From G963668185 sp963668185 (GTDB taxonomy: Bacteria > Chloroflexota > Dehalococcoidia > Lucifugimonadales > G963668185), in contig OY764162.1 of the NCBI GenBank assembly GCA_963668185.1, positions 930,001 through 994,000 of the forward strand: 64,000 bases of DNA, read 5' to 3'. Made by a program: the position numbers and the translations under genes. This document shows, one piece after another, positions 42,930-51,769 of this stretch (positions within the stretch are counted from its first letter, which is position 1; the number at the start of each line of letters is the position of its first letter). The notes under the pieces were generated by a model. It ran no database searches. It saw only the letters and a program-made list of their open reading frames with translations, and was not told where the DNA came from.

Positions 42930-45032
42930 CTAGCCGCTCGGCGCCGCTCCGTGCCCCGCGCCGTTGGACGCGGGCGTCATGCTCTCGTCCAGGATCTCCA
43001 GCAGGTCGCGCGCCTGCTTCGTGTCCGCCGCGTCCTTCGACTCTATGCCCTCGGTCATCATCTGCAAGCAGAACGGGCACGACACGCCCACCGTATCCGC
43101 CCCCGTGTTCAGGAAGTGGTCCGTGCGTATGTGATTGACCTTCGGGCTCTCCTCCAGCATCCACATCCTGCCGCCGCCCGCGCCGCAGCAGAACGCCCGC
43201 TCCCGGTGCCTCGGCGACATCTCCACCAGTTCCAGCCCCGGAATCGCGTCCGCGATCTTCCTCGGCTCGTCGTAGATGCCGTTGTGCCGCCCGATGTAGC
43301 ACGAGTCGTGGTACGCCATGACCGTATCCACGCGGCCCAGCGGCTTGATCCTGCCCTCGTCCACAAGCCCCGCCACGAACTGCGTGTAGTGCATGACCTC
43401 GTAGTTGCCGCCGAACTGCGGGTACTCGTTCTTCATCGAGTTGAAGCAGTGCGGGCAGATCGTGACGATCTTCTTCACGTCGTACCTGTTCAGCGTCTCT
43501 ATGCTCTGCTCCGCCATGATCTGGAACAGGTACTCGTTCCCAAGCCGCCGCGCCGGGTCTCCGGTGCACGTCTCCTCCGCGCCCAGCACCGCGAAGTCCA
43601 CGCCCGCCCGCTTCAGCACCGACGCCATGGCCCGCGCCACATTCTGGCTCCGCTCGTCCATCGCCGCCGTGCAGCCCACCCAGAACAGCGTCTCCGCCTC
43701 CGGGTGCTCGGCCAGCGTGCGCAGGTCCATCCCCTCGTACCAGTCCGTCCGCGTGAACTGCGTCCCGCGCCACGGGTGGCCGCGCTGCTCCATGTTCATC
43801 AGCGCCTCCATCGCCGTGTCCGGGATGTTCGCCTGTTCCAGCACCAGGTTCCTGCGCATGTCCACGATGCTGTCGATGTGGTCGATGAACACCGGGCAAG
43901 CCTGGATGCAGGCCATGCACGTCGTGCACGACCACACCGCCTCCGGATCGACGTACGAGAACACGTCCCTCTCCGGCGGGGGCGGCTCCTCCCCGTTCTT
44001 CTTCGCCGCCAGCAGCGCCGGCGAGCGGTCGGTCGAGTACGTCCGCAGGTCCTGGATAATCTTGCGCGGCGACAGCACCTTGCCGCTCGCGTGCGCCGGG
44101 CACTGGTCCTGGCACCGGCCGCAGTTCGTGCACGCGTCGAAGTCGATAAGCTGCTTCCACGTGAAGTCCGGCAGGTCGCTCGCGCCGAACCGTTCCAGCG
44201 ACATGAAGTCCCCCATCGGGCGCAGCGTTCCGTGCCCCCGCGCCGGGCGCAGGAACGCGTTCATCGGCGCGAAGAAGATGTGGCTAACCTTCGTGAAGTT
44301 GATCGCCATGTACGCGAACACCGCCGCCGTCCCCGCCGCGTGCACCCAGTACGTGACCTGGTACGTGAGTATCATCACGTCCTCGGACGCCCCCCGGAAC
44401 ATCAGCGAGAACACGTACCCGCCCGGAGCCGCCCACACCGGCCCGTCCAGCGTGCCGTCCAGCCGCGTGCCCTCGATCCGAATGCCCTCCACGATGAACC
44501 CCGTCAGTATCAGGCTCATCAGGAACGCCAGGAACACGTGGTCCTCCACGAACGTGTTCAGCCTCGAAGGCTTCATGAAGTACCGCCGGACGATCGCCAT
44601 CGACACGCCGATGAACGCGAAGATCCCCCCGAACACGTCCCACACGAAGTCCTCTTGCACCCTGAACCGCGCCGTCGGGAAGTCGAAGTCGAACGGGTTC
44701 AGCTTGTGAAACTGGAACTCCAGCATCCCGATCGTCGTCGCCGCGAACAGGAACAGGAAGCCCCAGAAGATGAAGAAGTGCATCAGCCCCGGGTACAGCT
44801 CGCGCTTGATGAACCGTCTGTGCCCGAAGATGTCCATGCCCGCCAGCTTCATCGACCGCTTGACCCGCTCTCCCCACGGGCCCAGGTCCGCGTACTCCCT
44901 GCCCAGCCGCCAGATGCGCGCCCGCTGCCAGATCGCCCACCCGAACGCCAGCGGCGTGACGATAAGCAGCGTGTACACCAGCACCCCCCAAAGCGGGTAC
45001 CCGATGTTCCAGAACTCTTCCCTGCCTGGCAT
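42930..45032 (-). CDS. EtfD-like membrane Fe-S protein (NarI-like + ferredoxin + CCG domains)
   Basis: Membrane-bound electron carrier of 700 aa, joining an electron donor such as electron-transfer flavoprotein to the quinone pool. Residues ~1-290 are a NarI/HdrE-like cytochrome b part with about five membrane helices and histidines. Then come two 4Fe-4S motifs, ACTNCGRCQDQCPAHASGK and SCTTCMACIQACPVFIDHI. Last are two cysteine-rich CCG domains of HdrB/D type (ICPHCFN... and AFCCGAGGGRMWML with SCPFCLQMM). The architecture matches EtfD and related HdrD fusion proteins involved in beta-oxidation or branched-chain amino-acid oxidation. That fits the adjacent 2-oxoacid dehydrogenase genes. ATG at 45032. 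Confidence 0.87.
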   Translation of the reverse strand: MPGREEFWNIGYPLWGVLVYTLLIVTPLAFGWAIWQRARIWRLGREYADLGPWGERVKRSMKLAGMDIFGHRRFIKRELYPGLMHFFIFWGFLFLFAATTIGMLEFQFHKLNPFDFDFPTARFRVQEDFVWDVFGGIFAFIGVSMAIVRRYFMKPSRLNTFVEDHVFLAFLMSLILTGFIVEGIRIEGTRLDGTLDGPVWAAPGGYVFSLMFRGASEDVMILTYQVTYWVHAAGTAAVFAYMAINFTKVSHIFFAPMNAFLRPARGHGTLRPMGDFMSLERFGASDLPDFTWKQLIDFDACTNCGRCQDQCPAHASGKVLSPRKIIQDLRTYSTDRSPALLAAKKNGEEPPPPERDVFSYVDPEAVWSCTTCMACIQACPVFIDHIDSIVDMRRNLVLEQANIPDTAMEALMNMEQRGHPWRGTQFTRTDWYEGMDLRTLAEHPEAETLFWVGCTAAMDERSQNVARAMASVLKRAGVDFAVLGAEETCTGDPARRLGNEYLFQIMAEQSIETLNRYDVKKIVTICPHCFNSMKNEYPQFGGNYEVMHYTQFVAGLVDEGRIKPLGRVDTVMAYHDSCYIGRHNGIYDEPRKIADAIPGLELVEMSPRHRERAFCCGAGGGRMWMLEESPKVNHIRTDHFLNTGADTVGVSCPFCLQMMTEGIESKDAADTKQARDLLEILDESMTPASNGAGHGAAPSG

Positions 45033-45073
45033 CTAAGCCCGTCCTCTCACACAGCTTCCGTCCCAACCGTAAC

Positions 45074-45134
45074 CGTAGGGGCGCTTCGAGAAGCGCCCTC
45101 CCCGCGCCGTCATTCCCGCGCAGGCGGGAATCCA
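45074..45134 (+). repeat. R4 and R2 hairpin repeats side by side
   Basis: CGTAGGGGCGCTTCGAGAAG with inverted GCGCTTC / GAAGCGC (45074-45100), then an R2-type CGTCATTCCCGC / GCGGGAATCCA hairpin (45108-45134). Confidence 0.8.
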
Positions 45135-45230
45135 TCCGCCACAACGGCCCACCGCAGCAACTCGCCGAACCGCCGCAATTGTAGTTTCGACAGCTAGGCC
45201 GGTCAAGCGCGCCGCCCCCGCCCCTCCCAC

Positions 45231-45259
45231 TGTCATTCCGAGTCCCCCGAGGAATCTCA
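45231..45259 (+). repeat. R5 repeat, single left end
   Basis: TGTCATTCCGAGTCCCCCGA followed by GGAATCTCA matches the left end of the element at 47884. A partner right end is not seen here. Confidence 0.7.
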
Positions 45260-45380
45260 GACGCCCCGCACTCCACCAACCCCGCGCCACGGCAACCCGC
45301 CCCGTTCGCCCTGAACCCCGGCGAACCACGCCCCCAAACCCCCTTCCAACCCCCGCCCGATCATGGCACAATGCAACATT

Positions 45381-45518
45381 ATCGTAACGCAGCGGCGCGC
45401 ACGCCCATCCATTGCCCGCCGGAAGGCCGCATCGAATACATGACACCACATCGTAACGCAACGACGCGCCCGCCCTACCATCGCCCGCGACAGGGCCGCA
45501 TCCAACGTATGACGCCCA
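45381..45518 (+). repeat. Diverged 69-bp tandem duplication upstream of the GLUG gene
   Basis: Two 69-bp units (45381-45449, 45450-45518), each starting ATCGTAACGCA and containing GCCGCATC and a TATGAC-like end, with many substitutions. They lie directly before the ribosome site of the surface protein and may carry its promoter or regulatory sites. The rest of this ~510-bp gap holds the R2, R4 and R5 repeats. Confidence 0.75.
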
Positions 45519-45540
45519 CCACCCGCAAGGAGACAACGCA

Positions 45541-47772
45541 GTGAACCGACACCACATACGCCCGATACTCGCCACGCTCGCAATCGCCCTCGCCGCCGGC
45601 CTCACCGCCCTGCTCGGCGGCGCGGCCTCCGCCCAGACCGCCGACCGCGACTACGACACGGACAACGACAACCTCATCGAGATAACGACGCTGGAGCAGT
45701 TGGCCGCCATCAACTACGACCTGAACGGCGACGGCGCGGCTCCGAGCGATGTAAATGCCTACGCCGCCGCCTTCCCCGACCGGGCCACCGACATGGGTTG
45801 CCTAGCCGACTGCACCGGCTACGAACTGGCCCGGAGCCTCGACTTCAACGCGGACTCCAGCTACGCCGACGCGAATACTAACAAGACCGCCTGGACCACC
45901 GGCGCCGGCTGGACGCCCCTCGGCCTAACCAATGCGCCGTTCACGGGGACCTTCCACGGCAACGGCCACACCATATCCAACCTGTACGTCAACATAACCG
46001 AAACCGTCACAGCCCCTGTGACGGGTATTGCGCACGCCGGGCTGTTCGGCAGCAGCGACGGCGTGGTGAGGAACGTGGGCGTGACCGGCTCGGTTACGGC
46101 CACCATAGAAATAGTGGGAGTCGCCACGGTGGATTCCTACGCGGGCGGGCTGGCCGCGCGCAGCGCCGGCAAGATAACCGACAGTTGGGCCGCCGTCACA
46201 GTGAAAGCGGACGCCACCGGCCCGAGTGGAGCCGCCGTGACCGCCCACGCCGGCGGACTGGTGGGCGAAGTCGGCGGCACGGGCGTCATCCTGCGCAGCT
46301 TCGCCCTGGGCGACGTGACAGCCGACGACGCTCCCGGCGGCAACAACTCTTTCGCCAACGCCGGAGGACTGGTGGGGCAGAACACCGAGCGCATCGGCGC
46401 GTCCTTCGCGACCGGGGTTGTCAAGGCCGTCTCCGTCTCTGGAACCGCCTCAGCCGGCGGGCTGGTGGGCAATAATGCTACTGGCGGTACAGTGGTGTCG
46501 GCCAGCTACGCCACAGGCAGAGCCGAGGCCACGAGCAACCACGTCCAGTACGCCGGCGGGCTCGCCGGCAGGAACAGCGGGACCATCGGGGCCAGCTACT
46601 CGCGGGGGGCCGCCGCCGCCACGGGCCAAGGCACAGACGGCGGCAATGCGGGCGGCCTAGCCGGGAGCGGCACGGCGGACATCAGCTACTGGGACACGCA
46701 GACGTCGGGGATCATTGCCATAGGCGCGGGAACGGGCAAGACGACTGCGGAGTTGCAGGCGCCCACGGCGTACGGCACGACGCCGGACATCTACGCCGCC
46801 TGGAACGTGGACTACGACAACACCCCCGGAGAGGACGACCCGTGGTTCTTCGGCACGGCGACCGACTACCCGCGCCTCAAGGGCTTCGAGCCCATGCTCG
46901 ACGGCGTGACCGTCCCCTCCTCGGGGACGCCCGGCGCAGGCGACATAGTGACGGTGATCGTGACCTTCGACAAGCTCGTAAAGGTAGTGAGCGGCAACGG
47001 CAAACCGTCGCTGGCCATCGCCGTCGGCGACGAGACGCGCACCGCGTCGTACGTCGGAACCCCCGGCACAGCCTCAAAGTGGCTCCCGTTCGCCTACACC
47101 GTCGCCCGCGGCGACAACGGCCCCGTAACCGTGCCGGACGGCGAGATCGCGCTGAACGGCGGCACGATAACCGACCTGTCCGAATTGAACCCGCCCCTGA
47201 GCCTGGCCTTCACGGACGCGTCCGTCCCGGCGGACCTCAACGCGGTAACCGTGCCGTTCGACACGACCAAGCCGTCGGTCAGGTACAAGCCGCCGTCCTC
47301 GCTCACCGTCGGCCAGCGCATCCGCACCATCGTCCCGATCACCGACGACACGGACATCGTGTCGTACAAGCTGAAGGAAGGCTCCTTCCTGCCGCGCACC
47401 CTGCGCCTCGACCCGGAGACCGGCTACATCACCGGCCGCCCCACAAGGGCCATAGGGCGCGCAACCACAGTCACCATCATAGTCTGCGACAACGAGGTCG
47501 ACGCCAGCGGCAACAATCCCAACCCCAACTGCGCCGAAGTCACCCTCAAACTCCCCGCCATAATCGACGAGGAAGCGGACGCCCCACCCCCCGAGCCCCA
47601 GCTCCCCGAAGTCCCCCCGCTGGACCTCTCCAGCATAACCGTAGGCGATGCCGCGCCAACGCCAACCCTCCTCCTAGCCCTCGCCGGGGCAGGCGCCGCC
47701 CTTCTCCTAACCGGCATCGGCACGGCAGCAGTGCGACAGCGCGCCCCCTCCCGCCGTCGCCGCCGCACATAA
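45541..47772 (+). CDS. GLUG-repeat surface protein with C-terminal membrane anchor
   Basis: Exported protein of 743 aa. A signal peptide (MNRHHIRPILATLAIALAAG and following, cleavage after ASAQT) precedes DYDTDNDNLIEITTLEQLAA, the start of GLUG-type proteins. Then come about six GLUG repeats (GGLAARS, GGLVGEV, GGLVGQN, GGLVGNN, GGLAGRN) forming a beta-helix. After that are two domains of bacterial Ig/cadherin type, including LPRTLRLDPETGYITGRPTR, a He_PIG-like motif. The C-terminus is a proline linker, a hydrophobic helix and a QRAPSRRRRRT basic tail, so it is membrane-anchored with the body outside. GTG start with AAGGAG 9 nt upstream. Adhesin-like; ligand unknown. LPxTG is absent, so sortase attachment is doubtful. 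Confidence 0.85.
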   Translation: MNRHHIRPILATLAIALAAGLTALLGGAASAQTADRDYDTDNDNLIEITTLEQLAAINYDLNGDGAAPSDVNAYAAAFPDRATDMGCLADCTGYELARSLDFNADSSYADANTNKTAWTTGAGWTPLGLTNAPFTGTFHGNGHTISNLYVNITETVTAPVTGIAHAGLFGSSDGVVRNVGVTGSVTATIEIVGVATVDSYAGGLAARSAGKITDSWAAVTVKADATGPSGAAVTAHAGGLVGEVGGTGVILRSFALGDVTADDAPGGNNSFANAGGLVGQNTERIGASFATGVVKAVSVSGTASAGGLVGNNATGGTVVSASYATGRAEATSNHVQYAGGLAGRNSGTIGASYSRGAAAATGQGTDGGNAGGLAGSGTADISYWDTQTSGIIAIGAGTGKTTAELQAPTAYGTTPDIYAAWNVDYDNTPGEDDPWFFGTATDYPRLKGFEPMLDGVTVPSSGTPGAGDIVTVIVTFDKLVKVVSGNGKPSLAIAVGDETRTASYVGTPGTASKWLPFAYTVARGDNGPVTVPDGEIALNGGTITDLSELNPPLSLAFTDASVPADLNAVTVPFDTTKPSVRYKPPSSLTVGQRIRTIVPITDDTDIVSYKLKEGSFLPRTLRLDPETGYITGRPTRAIGRATTVTIIVCDNEVDASGNNPNPNCAEVTLKLPAIIDEEADAPPPEPQLPEVPPLDLSSITVGDAAPTPTLLLALAGAGAALLLTGIGTAAVRQRAPSRRRRRT

Positions 47773-47790
47773 CCGCACACAAACAACCAT

Positions 47791-48090
47791 CGTAGGGGCG
47801 GGTTTCAAACCCGCCCCTACACCCACGTTCGCCCTGACTCCCTCAGGTGTAGGGGCGCTTCGCGAAGCGCCCGCCCCTCCCCCTGTCATTCCGAGTCCCC
47901 CGAGGAATCCAAGACGCCCCGCGCTCCACCAACGCCGCGCCCCGGCCAAACGCGCGTCTCGCCGGGGGCGGGGGCCGGCGGCGTGCGGGAGGCCTTGGAT
48001 TCCTCTCTCGCTTCGCTCGATCGGAATGACAGCAAAGGCCGTTCGCCCTGACTCCCCCAGGCGTAGGGGCGCTTCGCGAAGCGCCCGCCC
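47791..48090 (+). repeat. Cluster of R4 palindromes and an R5 inverted-repeat element
   Basis: The 468-bp gap between the surface protein and pycB is almost entirely repeats. Perfect palindromes CGTAGGGGCGGGTTTCAAAC / CCGCCCCTAC (47791-47820), GTAGGGGCGCTTCGCGAAGC (47849-47877) and the same again (48062-48090) belong to R4. Between them, 47884-48031 is bounded by TGTCATTCCGA and TCGGAATGACA in inverted orientation, a MITE-like R5 element with inner inverted segments GGAATCCAAG / CTTGGATTCC. No gene is seen. Confidence 0.85.
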
Positions 48091-48240
48091 CGCTCCGTTC
48101 GCCCCGAACACCACGAAGGGGCCGCCCGCATATCTGGCATTCGCAACGGCCCCTGCCGTAACATAGCCGCACGAATTACATACCGGCGCGCAGCCTGTGC
48201 CGACGGACCGCCGCCTGATCGCCGCCGCCTTCTTGGCGTT

Positions 48241-50187
48241 GTGACAGCCTTGCCAGACACCCCCATACAGATTTCAGACACCACCTTCAGGGACGGCCAC
48301 CAGAGCCTGCTCGCCACCCGGCTGCGCACCGAGGACATGGTCCCCATCGCCGCCCTGATGGACAGCATCGGCTTTTACTCCATGGAGGTCTGGGGCGGCG
48401 CGACGTTCGACGCGGCCACGCGCTTCCTCGGCGAAGACCCGTGGGAGCGCCTCCGCACATTCCGCAAGCTCATGCCGAACACCCGCCTGTCCATGCTGCT
48501 GAGGGGACAGGCCCTCGTCGGATACCGCCCATACGCCGACGACGTCGTGGACGCGTTCGTAGAGCGGTCGGCGGAGAACGGCATCGACATATTCCGCGTG
48601 TTCGACAGCCTCAACGACGAGTACAACCTCGAAAGAGCCGCAGCCGCCGTCAAGTCGTCCGGCAAGCATCTCCAGATGACCATCTGCTACTCCGTCACCG
48701 AAGAGGGGCGCATGGGCGGCCCCATCTACAACCTGGACTACTTCCTCGACAAGGCCCGCCGCTTCGCCGCGTTCGGCGCGGACAGCCTCTGCATCAAGGA
48801 CATGGCCGGCCTCCTCGCCCCCTACGACGCCCGCGACCTCGTCAACGCGCTCAAGGACGCGCTGGACGTGCCGATCCAGCTGCACACACACTACACGAGC
48901 GGCATGGCCTCGATGTCCGTCCTCATGGCCATCGACGCCGGCATAGACACCGTCGACGCCGCCCTCGCGCCTCTCGCGCTCCGCACCTCGCAGCCGGCCG
49001 TCGAGCCGCTCATCGCGTCGCTGGCCGGCAGGCCCCGGGACCCGGGCCTCGACCTCGGCAAGATAACCGAGGCGGGCGCGCACCTTGAGAAAGTCCTGCC
49101 CAGGTACGCCGATCTCCTCAAAAGCCCTCGCGCCGCCGTCATCGACACCGACGTGCTCAGCCACCAGATACCCGGCGGCATGGCTAGCAACCTCCTGTCC
49201 CAGTTGCGGCAGGCGAACGCCCTCGACCGTCTCGACGAAGTGCTGGCCGAGATTCCGAAGACCCGCAAGGACCTCGGCTATCCGCCCCTCGTCACGCCGA
49301 TGAGCCAGATGATCGGCACCCAGTCCGTCAGCAACGTCCTGATGGGCCGCTACAAGATGATCTCAGACCAGGTCAAAGACTACGTCCGCGGCATGTACGG
49401 ACGCCCGCCCAGCAAGCTCGATCCGTCCACGGTGGATGTCGTCCTGAACGATGCCGGCGCCGGCCACGTGGAAGGACGCCCGGCCGACCTCCTGGAACCG
49501 GAGCTGGAGGCGGCGAAGGACGCGGTCCAGGACATTTCGACCGACATCGACGACGCCCTGATCTACGCCCTGTACCCCACCACCGGCATGAGGTTCCTGA
49601 AGATCAAGCACGGCCTGGAGCCGATGCCGGACGAGATGAAGCCGCCCGCTCCCGTCGAAGCGCAGGACGCCGCTTCGACCACTGTGAAGGCCCCGGCGGT
49701 AGCCGCGGAGAAGAGCCCCGCCGCGCGCCGCTTCAACGTTTACGTCGGCGAGCGCATGTACGAGGTGGCGGTCGATCCGTTGGACGGCGCGGCCCCCGCG
49801 ATCGTCGCGTCCGGCGCGGCGCACCGGCCGGCCCCTGCGCCCGCGCCGACAGGCGACGGCCGGCAGCCCGCGCGCGAGAGGACAGCCGCTCGCCGGAGGC
49901 CGCCCGCTCCGCGCAAGCCCGCGCAGGCCCCGGCCGCCGCCGCGCCTCCGTCTTCGCCGGGCGGCGGCGACGCCCAGCTCACGGCGCCCATGCCCGGTAT
50001 CGTGCTGCGCCACGTCGCCAAAGTTGGCGCACAGGTCAACGAAGGCGACCCCGTCCTGATTCTGGAAGCCATGAAGATGGAAAACGCCCTGCCCTCGCCG
50101 GTAAGCGGCGTGGTGAAGGAGCTGCCCGCCGACGTGGGCGCGAGCGTCGCGACCAACGACGTGCTTGCGGTCATTTCGGCCGGCTAG
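48241..50187 (+). CDS. Carboxyltransferase (PycB/OadA) fused to biotin carrier domain
   Basis: Biotin-dependent enzyme of 648 aa acting on pyruvate/oxaloacetate. The N-terminal carboxyltransferase TIM barrel has SDTTFRDGHQSLLATRL, FRVFDSLNDEYN, CIKDMAGLLAPYDA with the active lysine, and HTHYTSGMASMSVLMA with metal histidines. The conserved PycB region follows to about residue 460 (TPMSQMIGTQSVSNVL), then an Ala/Pro-rich linker, and the biotinyl domain LTAPMPGIVLRH ... LILEAMKMENALPS, with Lys612 as the biotin site. No biotin carboxylase (PycA) gene is adjacent, so it could be pyruvate carboxylase subunit B with a distant partner, or the alpha subunit of an oxaloacetate decarboxylase. GTG start at 48241. 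Confidence 0.9.
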   Translation: MTALPDTPIQISDTTFRDGHQSLLATRLRTEDMVPIAALMDSIGFYSMEVWGGATFDAATRFLGEDPWERLRTFRKLMPNTRLSMLLRGQALVGYRPYADDVVDAFVERSAENGIDIFRVFDSLNDEYNLERAAAAVKSSGKHLQMTICYSVTEEGRMGGPIYNLDYFLDKARRFAAFGADSLCIKDMAGLLAPYDARDLVNALKDALDVPIQLHTHYTSGMASMSVLMAIDAGIDTVDAALAPLALRTSQPAVEPLIASLAGRPRDPGLDLGKITEAGAHLEKVLPRYADLLKSPRAAVIDTDVLSHQIPGGMASNLLSQLRQANALDRLDEVLAEIPKTRKDLGYPPLVTPMSQMIGTQSVSNVLMGRYKMISDQVKDYVRGMYGRPPSKLDPSTVDVVLNDAGAGHVEGRPADLLEPELEAAKDAVQDISTDIDDALIYALYPTTGMRFLKIKHGLEPMPDEMKPPAPVEAQDAASTTVKAPAVAAEKSPAARRFNVYVGERMYEVAVDPLDGAAPAIVASGAAHRPAPAPAPTGDGRQPARERTAARRRPPAPRKPAQAPAAAAPPSSPGGGDAQLTAPMPGIVLRHVAKVGAQVNEGDPVLILEAMKMENALPSPVSGVVKELPADVGASVATNDVLAVISAG

Positions 50188-50208
50188 AAAGGTACGCTGA
50201 CGCCGAAG

Positions 50209-51429
50209 ATGAGCACAACACAGACGGCAGAGATAGTAGAGGCCGCTCGCGCCCACTTCGGCGAAATCGTCGAACAGCAACTCGCCAGGGTGGCCCGGCT
50301 CAGGCAGGACACCGCCCGCACCGACTACTCGAAGCTCCGCCCCGTAGAAATCGGCATCATTGGCGGCGACGGCATCGGCCCCGCCATCGCGCACGAGACC
50401 CGGACCGTCCTCGAACGCCTCCTCCGCGCCGAGGTTGAGAACGGCGCGGTACGCTTTCACGACATCGAGGGCCTGACAATCGAGAACCGCGCCGAGAAGA
50501 TGCAGTCCATCCCGGACGACGTCATGGCCCAGATCAAGTCGTGCCACGTCACGCTCAAGGGCCCAACGCACACCCCTGAGCAGGGCGACGGCTGGCCCAA
50601 CCTTGAGAGCGCGAACGTCGTCATGCGCAAGGAGCTTGACCTGTTCGCCAACATCCGGCCCGTGCGCATCCCGCAGGAAGGCATCGACTGGACGATCTTC
50701 CGCGAGAACACCGAGGACATGTACGCCGTCGGCAGCCAGGGCATCCACGTCACGCCGGACCTCGCGATCGACTTCCGCGTCATCACGACGCCCGGCTCGG
50801 AGCGGATCATCGACGCCGCTTTCGCCCACGCGCGCCGCACCGGCAAGAACAAGGTCACCGTCATCACGAAGGCGAACATCGTGAAGGCCACGGACGGCAA
50901 GTTCCTCGATGTCGCGCGTGAGATCGCCGCCGGATACCCGGAAATAGAGTGGGACGCCTGGTACATCGACATCATGACCGCCAAGCTGCTGGACACCGCC
51001 CGGCGCAACGAGTTCCAGGTCATGGTCGCCCCGAACATGTACGGCGACATCCTCACCGACGAGGCCGCCCAGATACAGGGCGGCGTCGGCACCGCCGGCA
51101 GCGCGAACGCCGGCCAGCGCTACGCCATGTTCGAGGCCATCCACGGCAGCGCGCCGCGAATGGTCGCCGAGGGCCGCGCCCAGTACGCCGACCCAAGCTC
51201 GATGCTCCGCGCCGCCGCGATGATGCTGGAGCACGTCGGCTTCGAGGCTCTCGGCTCCAGGCTCCACAAGGCCATAGACCTCTGCGGCCAGTACGAGCGC
51301 AAAGTCGTAATCACCGGCCGCAACAACGGCGCAACCTCCAGCCAGTTCGGCGAATACGTCCTCTCCACCGTAGAAGACCCCAACATGGAAGCCCGCTGGA
51401 CCCAACTAACCGCCCAGGCGTCAGGCTGA
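50209..51429 (+). CDS. Isocitrate/isopropylmalate dehydrogenase family (NAD(P)-IDH)
   Basis: Beta-decarboxylating dehydrogenase of 406 aa. Family motifs: IGIIGGDGIGPAIAHETRTV, NVVMRKELDLFANIRPVRIP, FRENTEDMYAVGSQGIHV, the metal/NAD stretch TKANIVKATDGKFLDVAREI with catalytic Lys, DIMTAKLL and PNMYGDILTDEAAQIQGGVG. The FRENTEDMY signature and the approx. 400-aa length fit an isocitrate dehydrogenase more than isopropylmalate dehydrogenase, and no leu genes are nearby. Cytosolic, TCA cycle. It lies 21 bp after pycB, so it may share its transcript. ATG at 50209; the ribosome site is weak. Confidence 0.88.
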   Translation: MSTTQTAEIVEAARAHFGEIVEQQLARVARLRQDTARTDYSKLRPVEIGIIGGDGIGPAIAHETRTVLERLLRAEVENGAVRFHDIEGLTIENRAEKMQSIPDDVMAQIKSCHVTLKGPTHTPEQGDGWPNLESANVVMRKELDLFANIRPVRIPQEGIDWTIFRENTEDMYAVGSQGIHVTPDLAIDFRVITTPGSERIIDAAFAHARRTGKNKVTVITKANIVKATDGKFLDVAREIAAGYPEIEWDAWYIDIMTAKLLDTARRNEFQVMVAPNMYGDILTDEAAQIQGGVGTAGSANAGQRYAMFEAIHGSAPRMVAEGRAQYADPSSMLRAAAMMLEHVGFEALGSRLHKAIDLCGQYERKVVITGRNNGATSSQFGEYVLSTVEDPNMEARWTQLTAQASG

Positions 51430-51502
51430 CGTCAGGAACAGGGGCGCACAGCCGTCTCAGGCAGAGCGATCAGCGCTGCTTCTGACGGGCATGAGGCGAG
51501 CA

Positions 51503-51769
51503 TTATCTGGACCTGTACACCTCGCTGCGATGCCTGATCATGTGAACGATGATCCTGCGGCGTGCTCGGACGAGGCTGTAAATGACTCGGTAGTCGCCTG
51601 ATCGCAAGCTGAACGCGCCCCGCAGTTGAGCGGTGAGTGCCTTGTGACTCACCGACTCAGCATTGTCGGCCAGCCAACGCAACCGGTCGAGAACGCGCTG
51701 CGCCTCTGTCCTGTCCAATCGGGTAAGGTTGCGTTCTGCCGCGTCAGTGAACTCTACTTCATACGTCAC
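51503..51769 (-). CDS. RelE/ParE-like toxin
   Basis: About 88 aa with the RelE/ParE toxin fold: VTYEVEFTDAAERNLTRLDR at the N-terminus, a basic core LRGAFSLRSGDYRVIYSLVR and the final IIVHMIRHRSEVY with the typical R/H/Y residues. Such proteins cut mRNA on the ribosome or poison gyrase. The GTG at 51769 overlaps the stop of the large helicase gene upstream as GTGA, so it is translationally coupled. No antitoxin gene (RelB/Phd-like) lies on either side within sight. It could be an orphan, or be neutralised by the helicase or a distant gene. Confidence 0.85.
   Translation of the reverse strand: MTYEVEFTDAAERNLTRLDRTEAQRVLDRLRWLADNAESVSHKALTAQLRGAFSLRSGDYRVIYSLVRARRRIIVHMIRHRSEVYRSR

Noticed and set aside
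41568..45197. A very long open frame (over 1200 codons) on the + strand
   Set aside because: It is antisense to E1alpha and the EtfD-like gene, rich in Arg/His/Pro as expected from a shadow of GC-rich codons, with no recognisable domain.
47791..48090. tRNA-like T-loops (GGTTTCAAACC, GGTTCGCGAACC)
   Set aside because: They are centres of R4 palindromes; no acceptor, D or anticodon stem surrounds them. No tRNA or rRNA was found in the window.
49363..51405. Long reverse-strand open frame of about 680 codons
   Set aside because: It is antisense to the PycB-BCCP and IDH genes, which have clear catalytic motifs; the frame itself shows only compositional shadow sequence.
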